From: an uncultured Prevotellaceae bacterium
Lineage (GTDB): Bacteria > Bacteroidota > Bacteroidia > Bacteroidales > Bacteroidaceae
DNA length: 64,000 bases
Reading direction: 5' to 3'
NCBI GenBank assembly: GCA_902775475.1
Contig: CACYME010000001.1
Span: 154,559-218,558, forward strand
The position numbers were made by a program, and so were the translations under genes. Shown here piece by piece: positions 7,012-15,478 of this stretch (position 1 is its first letter; the number at the start of each line of letters is the position of its first letter). The notes beneath the pieces are model-generated. The model ran no database searches. It was not told the origin of the DNA and worked only from the letters and a program-made list of their open reading frames with translations.

Positions 7012-8913
7012 TTAGAAGTTCACGCTCTGGTAACGGAGCACCCAAGGAATGATGTGCACGTGAACGGCGATGTAGTTCTCGATCTGGTCGTCGGGAATGT
7101 CCTTTTTGCCCTCAGCGGAAACGTCGATAGGCTCGGCGGTACCGATGTGCATCACCTTGTCGATGGTCAGCTTATACCAGTTGTCGCGGACGACGCCATA
7201 ACGGCCGAGGAAGCGCTGGGTAGCCTCGGGGTCAGTTCCGTAGATCTGGGCGATGGTCGTTCCGGGGATGACAGTCTGGAAGGGCTTCGAGATGCTCCAA
7301 GGAGTCTCGTACTCACCGAAGTGCTGGATGCGGGCATTGTAGTAAGCCACGCCACCCTTGTGGAAGCTGACAACGTAGCTGGGCAGAGCGGCAGCAAGAG
7401 CAGCCTTAATAGCAGCATCATCAGTAGCACTTGCTGCAGTAGCGTGACTGTCAGTAGCACCATCTTTAGGAGCAATGGTATATGTAGCCTGCAGTTCAAC
7501 GTTGTCCTTAGATGCAGTGGGAGCGCCATCCTTAAAGGTAACAGATACAGAAGCGGTGTAACCAAATTTACCTTCAACACCAGTAGTTGTCCAAGCGTCC
7601 TTATCAGCCTGCACCAGATTGTCGATAGCTGTCTGCAAGGCGTTCTTCACAGCGGGAAGACCAGAAACCAAGTTAGTCACAGTGGTCTGGGGGTCAGCAA
7701 CGAAGGTGTCACCACCATTGAGGGTGTAGAAGTCAGAGCCATCAGCGATGGTAGCCTTGAAGCACACCTGGGTGGTGTTGCCCCACTTCTGACGCTGCAC
7801 GTCGAAGGTATTCTCGATGGTGTAGCCAGGAATGTTCATGGCAATCCAGTGGTTAGCCACGTCAGCCTGAGGACGGTTCAGCAGGACGTCAGCATTGTAG
7901 GTGGGGTCTTCTGCGAAGTAGGTGCGGAAGGGACCCGTGTGAGGTTGGGGAAGCTGCGGTGCAAAAGCAGTGCCGGAAACGAAGCGGAACTTGTTGGCAT
8001 CTTTCCACAGCGAGAAATCAGTAGCTGTTGCATCGGAAGCGAGGTCGCCCCAAGCAGCCTGGACCTTACGGGTGTTGTAGTAATTGTCAGGGAAGTTGAC
8101 AATCTGCCAGTTGTTGAACGCGATAGCAGGAGCATCGGAAGCCGTACCAACCTTATTTGCGCCAGTAGCGGTCTCAACAGAAATCTTCACAGCGGCACGC
8201 TCCACAAAGATGCAAGCAGCGGGAGCAGCAATAGCTGCAGCGCGGGTAGCGAAGATCTTTGTCTTGTCAAGCTCCACCAGCGTGCTGTATTTGTCGTCAG
8301 TGGTGGGAGCAGCAGCAGCGCCACCAGCCTCAGCCGACACAGGCGAGTTGGTCATCAGCAGACCATTGGGGAATGCGCCTTCAGCAGTGGGGTCAGCACC
8401 CTCGGCGACGGGAGTACCGATCTTATTCCACTGACGAGCCTTGAAGTCAGCAAAAGTAGTGCTGGCATCGCACACGGCGTCAACGCCGTTGTTGTTCAGA
8501 ATCACATAGCCATAGTACTTGACAGTGGCAGCTGACTTGGTAATCTGCTCAGCCAGCTCATTGGAAATCTGAGTGGCATCGTTCATGGTGCTGGTAACGT
8601 TGTTGCCGCCATCCTCCACGAAGGTTGTGCCAATCTGATACTGAGCCACATACTTAGCAGAAGCCTCATCGGCACCAGAGAAGATGTAGAGATTAGCGTC
8701 CTTCACTGCATACTCAGATGCAACACCATCGTCGAAGTCCTCGTTGGCACGAGTCGGAGCCATTGCAGAGGGCATCTGAATCGACACGCCGATGAAAGCG
8801 CCGTCGGTGAAGTCCTGTGCGTTCTGAGCGGCTTCGTTCACCGAGTCATCGTTCGAGCAGGCGCCGAGGAAGAGCCCGGCAGCTGCAAGTGCAAATAAAC
8901 TTAGTTTTTTCAT
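7012..8913 (-). CDS. Major fimbrillin, Mfa1-type lipoprotein
   Basis: 633 residues. Signal peptide with lipobox LGAC (Cys19), then S-N-D-D. P-T-R55-A56 fits an arginine-specific maturation site. The C-terminus (D-N-W-Y-K-L-T-I-D-K-V and H-V-H-I-I-P-W-V-L-R) is the hallmark of Mfa1/FimA C-terminal domains, where the final strand completes the next subunit. Long Ala/Asp/Thr-rich loops in the middle are typical of antigenically variable fimbrillins. A 245-bp, very A-rich leader precedes it (8914-9158), consistent with strong translation. Best candidate for the bulk pilus subunit. Confidence 0.82.
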   Translation of the reverse strand: MKKLSLFALAAAGLFLGACSNDDSVNEAAQNAQDFTDGAFIGVSIQMPSAMAPTRANEDFDDGVASEYAVKDANLYIFSGADEASAKYVAQYQIGTTFVEDGGNNVTSTMNDATQISNELAEQITKSAATVKYYGYVILNNNGVDAVCDASTTFADFKARQWNKIGTPVAEGADPTAEGAFPNGLLMTNSPVSAEAGGAAAAPTTDDKYSTLVELDKTKIFATRAAAIAAPAACIFVERAAVKISVETATGANKVGTASDAPAIAFNNWQIVNFPDNYYNTRKVQAAWGDLASDATATDFSLWKDANKFRFVSGTAFAPQLPQPHTGPFRTYFAEDPTYNADVLLNRPQADVANHWIAMNIPGYTIENTFDVQRQKWGNTTQVCFKATIADGSDFYTLNGGDTFVADPQTTVTNLVSGLPAVKNALQTAIDNLVQADKDAWTTTGVEGKFGYTASVSVTFKDGAPTASKDNVELQATYTIAPKDGATDSHATAASATDDAAIKAALAAALPSYVVSFHKGGVAYYNARIQHFGEYETPWSISKPFQTVIPGTTIAQIYGTDPEATQRFLGRYGVVRDNWYKLTIDKVMHIGTAEPIDVSAEGKKDIPDDQIENYIAVHVHIIPWVLRYQSVNF

Positions 8914-9158
8914 AAACTTTTTGTTTTTAAAGAGTTAATAATAAAGTTGATAATTAAATGATTAATGTTTTTTGTTGTTCTCTGTTTTTTTTGTTTCTTC
9001 CTTTCTTTTATGATTTTTGGGGGTTATTGATGTTGTTATTATTTTTTTGTTTTAATGGTATGTTTCAGTTTGGATAGCAATAGTGGTCTGCACGGCCTGC
9101 TGGCTTTTCAATATGGTTGCCAGCATGTATAGTCCCTTTTCAGTAAATGCCTTCGGGG

Positions 9159-10640
9159 TTACTTGTTGTCGAGGATCTCGATGGCGCGTAGGTTGCGGGA
9201 TACGTCGAGTCCCTGCTGGCGGGCGCTGTCGAGGAGTCGTCGTGCGAGGTCGTAGTTGCCCTTGACGATGGCGATGACGGCGCGTGCGTTCTGCGCTGCT
9301 GCGCCGGTGCCGGCGTGCTGGAGGAGCGTCTCGGCCTTGAGGATGTCGTGCTGCGAGAGAGCTACGTTAGCCAGGTTGACGTTGACGGACTCGTCGTCGG
9401 GGTAGAAGTTGAGTGCCGTCTGCATGACGCGGTTGTAGTCGTCGCTGAACATCGGCATGGTCTGTGCCACCTGCCAGAGCTCGTGACGAGAGAGCTGGTG
9501 GGGCTTGGTGCGGTAGATCTGTAGGCACTCCTCGATGGTGTTGAACTGCTTGATGTTGAACGTGATCTCGTAGTCGGAGCGGCGCAGTCCGGGATAGATG
9601 TTCTTGAGCAGATACATATAGTCCTGCGGGTAGCGTGCCTTCATGCGTGCCTCGGTGGCGTCGGCAGTGCGAGCGATGGTGATGCTGTCCTGGAGGAGGA
9701 GGTTGCGCACGATGTCGTAGACCTCGTCCTTGTGCTGCAGCTCGCCGAAGGTCATCTGCTCGATGGCCTCGCGCAGTCCTATCCAGTTCTCAGGCGTAGC
9801 CTCGGCGGGAGCGAAGGCGCTGGCAGGCAGCTGGTAGTTCTGTCGGAGCCACTCGGTGAGGCTCTTGGCACGGTTGGTGGCCAGCATGTGGTTGTGGTTG
9901 TAGGGCGACTCCGGCGAAGCCCAGCCATGAATCTTGATGGTGTTGACGGTGATGTTCGGGTCGGCCACCATGATGTCGAGCGTGTCGGTGATCTTGCGGA
10001 GCTCGCGGCGGTTGTTCATGTAGTCGGGCTTCATCTCCCAGCGGTCCACGACGAAGGTGATGTATGCCGAGCCGTGGAGCTCGCGCATGGGCTTGTAGGT
10101 GTCGGGCTCCTGGTTAGCCAGCTCTATGAGCTTCCAGGGGTCGGGTTTCTCGAGCTTTGCGAGCGTGTAGAGCTTGTTCTTCAGCAGGTCACCGCATCCG
10201 CAGAGGTCGGCCTCGAGCTTGACGGTGGCATCCTGGTGCCAGGGCTCGCTGACGACGGCGTCGGTGTAGTTGAAGGTCTGCAGCTCTCCGTTGTCGCGGC
10301 GCACCTTGACGTAGTTCTGTCGGTAGGCGTCGTCGATGCCGTCGCGCTCGAAGATGATGTCCTGCACGCGTCCCGAGACGATGAGCGTCTTCAGTCGGGT
10401 GACCTTGGTGCTGTCAGCCGAGACGAGGATGGGCGTGAAGGCGCGGTAGCGGTTGGAAGGCACGCGCAGCGAGTCGAGGACGACGTCGAGGGATACGACG
10501 GTTCGGTCGGCCGTTGGCGTGACGTTGAGGTTGGTAGCCCGCACGACGTTGTTGCCGTTGTCATCGGTGAGGCGGGCGTTGGTCTGCGCGAGTGCCGAGG
10601 TGGCGATGAGCGCTGACAGGGATATGAGGAGGTGTTTCAT
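9159..10640 (-). CDS. DUF3868 protein with OmpA-like domain, fimbrial cluster
   Basis: 493 residues with signal peptide MKHLLISLSALIATSALAQ. Residues about 20-140 resemble the DUF3868 beta domain found beside FimA/Mfa clusters. Around residues 240-285, K-I-H-G-W-A-S-P-E followed by N-R-A-K-S-L-T-E-W-L resembles an OmpA-type peptidoglycan-binding domain. The C-terminal third looks like TPR helices (repeated A-L-N-F-Y and A-E-T-L-L-Q-H-A patterns). Likely an outer-membrane/periplasmic protein linking the pilus base to the cell wall. Its start lies 72 bp after the DUF3575 stop, across a 9-bp tandem repeat. Role inferred from context. Confidence 0.72.
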   Translation of the reverse strand: MKHLLISLSALIATSALAQTNARLTDDNGNNVVRATNLNVTPTADRTVVSLDVVLDSLRVPSNRYRAFTPILVSADSTKVTRLKTLIVSGRVQDIIFERDGIDDAYRQNYVKVRRDNGELQTFNYTDAVVSEPWHQDATVKLEADLCGCGDLLKNKLYTLAKLEKPDPWKLIELANQEPDTYKPMRELHGSAYITFVVDRWEMKPDYMNNRRELRKITDTLDIMVADPNITVNTIKIHGWASPESPYNHNHMLATNRAKSLTEWLRQNYQLPASAFAPAEATPENWIGLREAIEQMTFGELQHKDEVYDIVRNLLLQDSITIARTADATEARMKARYPQDYMYLLKNIYPGLRRSDYEITFNIKQFNTIEECLQIYRTKPHQLSRHELWQVAQTMPMFSDDYNRVMQTALNFYPDDESVNVNLANVALSQHDILKAETLLQHAGTGAAAQNARAVIAIVKGNYDLARRLLDSARQQGLDVSRNLRAIEILDNK

Positions 10641-10650
10641 GCTGTTATTT

Positions 10651-10712
10651 TGTAGGTGGGGTAGGTACTGTAGGTACTGTAGGTGGGGTAGGTACTGTAG
10701 GTACTGTAGGTG
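10651..10712. repeat. 9-bp tandem repeat between fimbrial genes
   Basis: On the minus strand seven 9-bp units run end to end: CTACAGTAC twice, CTACCCCAC, the same three again, then a degenerate CTACAAAAT. This is also a 27-bp unit repeated twice (10651-10677, 10678-10704). It fills almost the whole gap between the DUF3575 stop and the DUF3868 start, so copy-number change would alter spacing. Confidence 0.85.
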
Positions 10713-11309
10713 TTAGAACATATATACTAATGAGAGGGCGGCCTTGGTGGGTCCCACGTAGGTTTTGTGTCCGTCGCCCTCTTTCTTTCCGCAGAGTCCG
10801 CACTTGAACTTCTGGTAGTCGATGTAGGCAGCTCCGATGCCGATGGAAGCCTCGAAGTTCCAGTGCTGCGAGAGCACCCACTGGTAGCCATAGCTGAGAC
10901 CGGCCCCTACGTACCATCCCTCGAAGCGGTGGTCGCGTAGGTCTTTCCAGTAGCCGAAGGGCAGCTTGATGTTGGCAGCGTCGTATTCGCCTCCGAAGGC
11001 ATGTATGCCGACGAAGGAGCCGTTGAACCGGTGGCAGAACCAGTAGCGGTATTCAGGGTTGACGAGCCAGTGCTTGAGGTACTTGCGGTCGGCGCCGTGG
11101 TTGAACTTCCAGGGGTTGAGTCCATAGAAGACCTGGAAAGAGTGCTTCTTTCCCACGCCCATTTCGAGTCCGAGGTTAGGGGTCGTAGTGGCGTCGTAGA
11201 GTAGATTCGTCTTCAATGCCACCTGTTGTGCATGGCACTCTGTGGTGGGTGCGAGTCCGCAAAGGAGTACGGCAATAAACGCCACGAGGCCAGTCTTAAT
11301 ACGCTTCAT
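10713..11309 (-). CDS. DUF3575 outer-membrane protein, fimbrial cluster
   Basis: 198 residues with a signal peptide ending C-H-A-Q. V-A-L-K-T-N-L-L-Y-D-A-T-T-T-P-N-L and N-P-E-Y-R-Y-W-F are the defining segments of DUF3575, a small beta-barrel-like family regularly encoded next to FimA/Mfa genes of Bacteroidales. It ends L-S-L-V-Y-M-F, with the terminal aromatic of outer-membrane barrels. First gene of the fimbrial run; a TAACTTTG box at 11424-11417 could start the transcript about 100 bp upstream. Function unknown in the family; a role in pilus assembly is inferred from neighbourhood. Confidence 0.78.
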   Translation of the reverse strand: MKRIKTGLVAFIAVLLCGLAPTTECHAQQVALKTNLLYDATTTPNLGLEMGVGKKHSFQVFYGLNPWKFNHGADRKYLKHWLVNPEYRYWFCHRFNGSFVGIHAFGGEYDAANIKLPFGYWKDLRDHRFEGWYVGAGLSYGYQWVLSQHWNFEASIGIGAAYIDYQKFKCGLCGKKEGDGHKTYVGPTKAALSLVYMF

Positions 11310-11416
11310 ATCGTAATGTTTTATATTTATACTAGTTGTGTGTTCACATTGTCATATAAGTTCGTTTCTCAACAACTTAACTGGTTTTGAATTACGAATT
11401 GTTCTAAAAACGCTCG

Positions 11417-11424
11417 CAAAGTTA
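11417..11424 (-). promoter_or_regulatory. -7 box upstream of the fimbrial cluster
   Basis: TAACTTTG on the minus strand, about 108 bp upstream of the DUF3575 start, fits TAnnTTTG. No convincing -33 motif was found at the usual distance. Confidence 0.4.
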
Positions 11425-11556
11425 ATAAATTTTCAACTAACTTGAAGCGTTTTCGGGAATTAGTTAACAAGATATATCAGTTATTAACAAGTATTAACAA
11501 GAAAAAATGGAGAGCGGAAGCAGGGTGACGGTACAAACGGGACGCAAGAATGATTC

Positions 11557-11772
11557 GTAAAAAAAGAAAGCAGCTCGAAATGCCTCTCGTTTTCCCACGG
11601 CAACAGGGATGAGGGGAAAAAGGCGGCGACAAATTGGGAAAAGGCCACGCCGGAGCGGGAAAAAGTCAACGCCATTTCTGTTGGCAGCGGGCGGGGAAAT
11701 TATTGGCAGCGGCCGCTGCCAATAATGGCAGCGGGCGGGAAAATTAATGGCAGCGCCCGCTGCCTTCCTTTC
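11557..11772 (-). mobile_element. Degenerate copy of the GGCAGCGGCCGCTGCC MITE-like family
   Basis: This stretch in the 11310-11999 gap aligns with the elements at 40372-40683 and 60202-60500. Shared features are a C-T-C-T-C-G segment, 'cagggatg', 'ggcggcgacaaat', and a 22-bp perfect palindrome (11702-11723) followed by further GGCAGCG arms. The terminal inverted repeats of the other copies are not recognisable here, so it is older or truncated. Orientation matches the 60202 copy. Confidence 0.6.
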
Positions 11773-11868
11773 AATCTTTTCAATCTTTTATCTTTAGACA
11801 AACTGGGGGGCATGGATGAGTTGTTGCGCGCGCACGGGAATAAATTATTGTTAAAAAGGAGGAAAAGC

Positions 11869-11899
11869 TTGGGGATGTGGGGAAAAAGTCGTACCTTTG
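11869..11899 (+). promoter_or_regulatory. Promoter of the glucan/glycogen operon
   Basis: TTGG (11869-11872), exactly 19 bp, then TACCTTTG (11892-11899). A leader of about 95 nt precedes the debranching-enzyme ATG at 12000. The degenerate MITE copy ends about 100 bp upstream. Confidence 0.65.
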
Positions 11900-11999
11900 G
11901 ACGTGAAAAGCAAGAAGCCTGAAACTGCTGAGAAACTAACGAAGCGAAAGAAAACCATTATTAACAACCAAACCTAATAAAAAAACCTGAAGAGTAACT

Positions 12000-13949
12000 A
12001 TGAGTTATTTGCGATTTGAAAAAGCCGTGATGACGAACCTTGAAGAGAGCCTTCGCCGCGAGCTGCTTCGCACGAACCGTAGTGGTGCGTACAGTGCATC
12101 GACGCTGGTTGACTGCAACACGCGCAAGTACCACGGTCTGCTTGTAGTGCCCGTGCCCGAGCTTGACGACGAGAACCACGTGTTGCTGTCGTCGCTCGAC
12201 TGCACGGTCATCCAGCATGGTGCGGAGTTCAACCTTGGCCTCCACAAGTATCAGGGCAACAACTTCAGTCCGAAAGGACACAAGTACATCCGTGAGTTCG
12301 ACGCGAGCCTTGTTCCGACGACGACGTACCGCGTGGGTGGTGTGATTCTGAAGCGCGAGACGATTTTCCAGGCCTACGAGGACCGCATCCTCATCCGCTA
12401 CACGCTGGAGGATGCCCACTCGGCTACGACGCTTCGCTTCCGCCCGTTCCTGGCCTTCCGCTCGGTGCGCCAGTTCACGCACGAGAACATGGTGGCGAGC
12501 CGTGAGTACCAGGAGATCGACGGCGGCATCAAGACGTGCATGTACCAGGGCTATCCCGACCTGTACATGCAGTTCTCGAAGAAGAACGCGTTTGTGTTCC
12601 AGCCCGACTGGTACCGTGGCATAGAATATCCGAAGGAGCAGGAGCGCGGCTACGCCTCGAACGAGGACCTGTACGTTCCCGGCTACTTCGAGATGAGCAT
12701 CAAGAAGGGCGAGAGCATCGTGTTCGCCGCCTCGACGAGCCAGACGAAGACGCGTGAGCTGAAGAAGCTGTTCGACGAGGAGATCAGCCTTCGCGTGCCG
12801 CGCGACAACTTCTACCACTGTCTGGTGACCGCTGCCCACCAGTTCCACAACCGCGAGGCCGACGACACACGCTACCTGCTGGCCGGCTACCCGTGGTTCA
12901 AGTGCCGCGCGAGGGACACGTTCATCGCCCTGCCGGGCCTGACGCTGGCCATCGACGAGCAGGACTACTTCGAGCTGGTGATGCAGACGGCGGAGAAGGG
13001 TCTGCGCGAGTTCATGGCCGGGGAGCCGCTGACGGTGAAGATCTACGAGATGGAGCAGCCCGACGTGCCCCTGTGGGCCATCTGGGCCATCCAGCAGTAT
13101 GCTAAGCATGCCGGGCGCGACAAGGCGTTCGAGATGTACGGCGGGCTGGTGAAGGACATCGTGGAATACATCGAGGAGGGCGGTCACCCGAACCTGCGCC
13201 TTGACGACAACGGGCTGCTCTACTCGAACGGCAGGGACCACGCCGTGACGTGGATGAACTCGACGGCGAACGGAAGGCCCGTGGTGCCGAGGAGCGGATA
13301 TATCGTGGAGTTCAACGCGCTGTGGTATAACGCCCTGAAGTTCTGCGCCTCGATGGCCAACGACCAGGGCGACCAGGAGGCCGCCGAGCACCTGGAGGCA
13401 CTGGCGGGGAAGACGAAGGCGTCGTTCGTGGACACGTTCGTGAACGAATATGGCTATCTGCTGGACTACGTGGACGGGACGATGATGGACTGGAGCGTGA
13501 GGCCGAACCAGATCTTCGCCGTGGCGCTGGACTACTCGCCGCTGAGTCAGCAGCAGATGAAGAGCGTGGTGGACATCTGCACCCGCGAGCTGCTGACGCC
13601 AAAGGGCCTGCGGAGCCTGTCGCCGAAGAGCGGTGGCTACAACCCGATGTATGTGGGTCCGCAGACGCAGCGCGACTATGCCTACCACCAGGGCACGGCG
13701 TGGCCGTGGCTGGGCGGCTTCTACATGGAGGCCTGCCTGAAGCTGTACAAGCGGACGAGGCTGAGCTTCGTGGAGCGCCAGATGGTGGGCTACGAGGACG
13801 AGATCGACTACCACGCCATCGGCACCATCTCGGAGCTGTTCGACGGCAACCCGCCGTTCCACGGCCGCGGTGCGATGTCGTTTGCGATGAACGTGGCCGA
13901 GATCCTGAGGACGATGAAGCTGCTGGAGAAATATTCGTATCAGAAGTGA
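12000..13949 (+). CDS. Glycogen debranching enzyme (amylo-alpha-1,6-glucosidase type)
   Basis: 649 residues, no signal peptide, so cytoplasmic. The N-terminal domain (about 1-250; R-T-N-R-S-G-A-Y-S, T-R-K-Y-H-G-L-L) matches the GDE N-terminal domain. The rest is the (alpha/alpha)6 catalytic domain: A-G-Y-P-W-F-K-C-R-A-R-D-T-F-I-A-L-P-G, T-W-M-N-S near 420, and H-Q-G-T-A-W-P-W-L-G near 565. Such enzymes remove alpha-1,6 branch stubs from glycogen or limit dextrins. It leads an operon with a glycosyltransferase and a GH57 enzyme, a trio known from other Bacteroidota. The substrate is taken from the family. Confidence 0.9.
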   Translation: MSYLRFEKAVMTNLEESLRRELLRTNRSGAYSASTLVDCNTRKYHGLLVVPVPELDDENHVLLSSLDCTVIQHGAEFNLGLHKYQGNNFSPKGHKYIREFDASLVPTTTYRVGGVILKRETIFQAYEDRILIRYTLEDAHSATTLRFRPFLAFRSVRQFTHENMVASREYQEIDGGIKTCMYQGYPDLYMQFSKKNAFVFQPDWYRGIEYPKEQERGYASNEDLYVPGYFEMSIKKGESIVFAASTSQTKTRELKKLFDEEISLRVPRDNFYHCLVTAAHQFHNREADDTRYLLAGYPWFKCRARDTFIALPGLTLAIDEQDYFELVMQTAEKGLREFMAGEPLTVKIYEMEQPDVPLWAIWAIQQYAKHAGRDKAFEMYGGLVKDIVEYIEEGGHPNLRLDDNGLLYSNGRDHAVTWMNSTANGRPVVPRSGYIVEFNALWYNALKFCASMANDQGDQEAAEHLEALAGKTKASFVDTFVNEYGYLLDYVDGTMMDWSVRPNQIFAVALDYSPLSQQQMKSVVDICTRELLTPKGLRSLSPKSGGYNPMYVGPQTQRDYAYHQGTAWPWLGGFYMEACLKLYKRTRLSFVERQMVGYEDEIDYHAIGTISELFDGNPPFHGRGAMSFAMNVAEILRTMKLLEKYSYQK

Positions 13950-13953
13950 TCAT

Positions 13954-14148
13954 AAGTGAAGAATGAAGAGTGAAGAGTGAAGAATTTGCTACCGCACATA
14001 GGTATGCATTCACACTGGACAGTCTAAGTTCTTCATGGAATAGTCAAATTAAAAAGAGTTTAACGATATAATAAATGAGTGATGTTTTGAAGTAAGAAAA
14101 GAATGCGCGGTAGCCAATTCTTCACTCTTCACTCTTCACTCTTCACTT
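13954..14148. mobile_element. 195-bp element with 42-bp terminal inverted repeats
   Basis: The arms at 13954-13995 and 14107-14148 are inverted copies matching at 40 of 42 bases. Each arm consists of tandem 7-bp units (GTGAAGA-type) followed by a non-repeated end (ttgctaccgc / tggctaccgc). The 111-bp interior has no ORF. It starts 5 bp after the debranching-enzyme stop and ends 7 bp before the glycosyltransferase ATG. No target duplication is evident. MITE-like mobility is inferred; a folded intercistronic RNA is an alternative. Confidence 0.7.
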
Positions 14149-14155
14149 GAAAGAT

Positions 14156-15430
14156 ATGAAAGTATTAATGTTTGGATGGGAGTATCCCCCGCACGTGTTC
14201 GGAGGACTCGCCACAGCCAATTACGGAATCTCAGAGGGTCTGAAAGCCCAGGGAGATATTGAGACGGTGCTCTGTCTGCCCCACCCCTTCGGCGACGAGA
14301 GCCAGCACGCCGCACGCATCGTGGCGATGAACGCCGTGCCCATTGCCTGGCGCGACGTGAACCGCGACTACGTGCAGAGCCGGGTGGGCCAGACGATGGA
14401 CCCGGACTACTACTTCAAGCTGCGCGAGCACATCTACGCCGACTTCAACTACATGAACGTGAACGACCTGGGCGCGATGGAGTTTGCCGGAGGCTATCCG
14501 CAGAACCTGCACGAGGAGATTAACAACTACTCGATCATCGCCGGCGTGGTGGCCAGGACGGAGGAGTTTGACATCATCCACGCCCACGACTGGCTGACGT
14601 TCCCCGCCGGCATCCACGCCAAGCAGGTGAGCGGCAAGCCGCTGTGCATCCACGTGCACGCCACGGACTTCGACCGCAGTCGCGGAAAGGTGAACCCCAC
14701 GGTGTACTCGATAGAGAAGAACGGCATGGACTGGGCCGACTGCATCATGTGCGTGAGCGAGCTGACGCGGCAGACGGTGATCAACCAGTACCACCAGGAC
14801 CCGCGGAAGTGCTTCACGGTGCACAACGCCGTGTATCCGCTGCCGGAGGAGTATCAGGCCATCCCTCGCCCCGACCACACGGGGAAGGACAAGGTGGTGA
14901 CGTTCCTGGGCCGCATCACGATGCAGAAGGGTCCGGAATACTTCGTGGAGGCCGCCAACATGGTGCTGCACCGCACGCGGAACGTGCGCTTCTGCATGGC
15001 TGGCAGCGGCGACATGATGGACCAGATGATCTACTTAGCCGCCGAGCGGGGCATCGCCGACCGGTTCCACTTCCCCGGCTTCATGAGGGGGAAGCAGGTG
15101 TATGAGTGCCTGAAGGACTCCGACGTGTACGTGATGCCGTCGGTGAGCGAGCCGTTCGGCATCTCGCCCCTGGAGGCCATGCAGTGCGGCACGCCGAGCA
15201 TCATCTCGAAGCAGAGCGGCTGCGCCGAGATCCTGGAGAACTGCATCAAGGTGGACTACTGGGACATCCACGCCCTGGCCGACGCCATCTACTCCATCTG
15301 CACCAACGAGAGCCTCTTCCAGTACCTGAAGGAAGAAGGCAAGAAGGAGGTGGACCAGATCACCTGGGAGAAGGTGGGCACGTGGATTCGCACGCTCTAC
15401 CGGAGAACCCTGGGCTGGGAAAATGCGTGA
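14156..15430 (+). CDS. GT4/GT5-like glycosyltransferase, glycogen synthase-type
   Basis: 425 residues from the ATG at 14156. A TTG nine bases upstream lies inside the inverted-repeat arm and is unlikely as start. N-terminal M-K-V-L-M-F-G-W-E-Y-P-P-H-V-F-G-G-L and H-A-H-D-W-L-T are typical of the GT-B N-domain of glycogen-synthase-like enzymes. The C-domain has E-P-F-G-I-S-P-L-E (E-x7-E nucleotide-sugar site) and Q-C-G-T-P-S-I-I-S. It would transfer glucose from a nucleotide sugar to an alpha-glucan in the cytoplasm. Neighbours, a debranching enzyme and GH57, support storage-glucan metabolism. Donor specificity is not readable. Confidence 0.85.
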   Translation: MKVLMFGWEYPPHVFGGLATANYGISEGLKAQGDIETVLCLPHPFGDESQHAARIVAMNAVPIAWRDVNRDYVQSRVGQTMDPDYYFKLREHIYADFNYMNVNDLGAMEFAGGYPQNLHEEINNYSIIAGVVARTEEFDIIHAHDWLTFPAGIHAKQVSGKPLCIHVHATDFDRSRGKVNPTVYSIEKNGMDWADCIMCVSELTRQTVINQYHQDPRKCFTVHNAVYPLPEEYQAIPRPDHTGKDKVVTFLGRITMQKGPEYFVEAANMVLHRTRNVRFCMAGSGDMMDQMIYLAAERGIADRFHFPGFMRGKQVYECLKDSDVYVMPSVSEPFGISPLEAMQCGTPSIISKQSGCAEILENCIKVDYWDIHALADAIYSICTNESLFQYLKEEGKKEVDQITWEKVGTWIRTLYRRTLGWENA

Positions 15431-15478
15431 TAACGTGATAACGGAATAACGAAACAAAACGAAATAACGAAAGAAAAT

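Noticed and set aside
10651-10712. Tandem repeat considered as a CRISPR remnant
   Set aside because: Units are 9 bp, contiguous, without spacers, and no cas genes are present.
14147-14155. TTG start for the glycosyltransferase
   Set aside because: It lies at the tip of the inverted-repeat arm; the ATG at 14156 gives the conserved family start.
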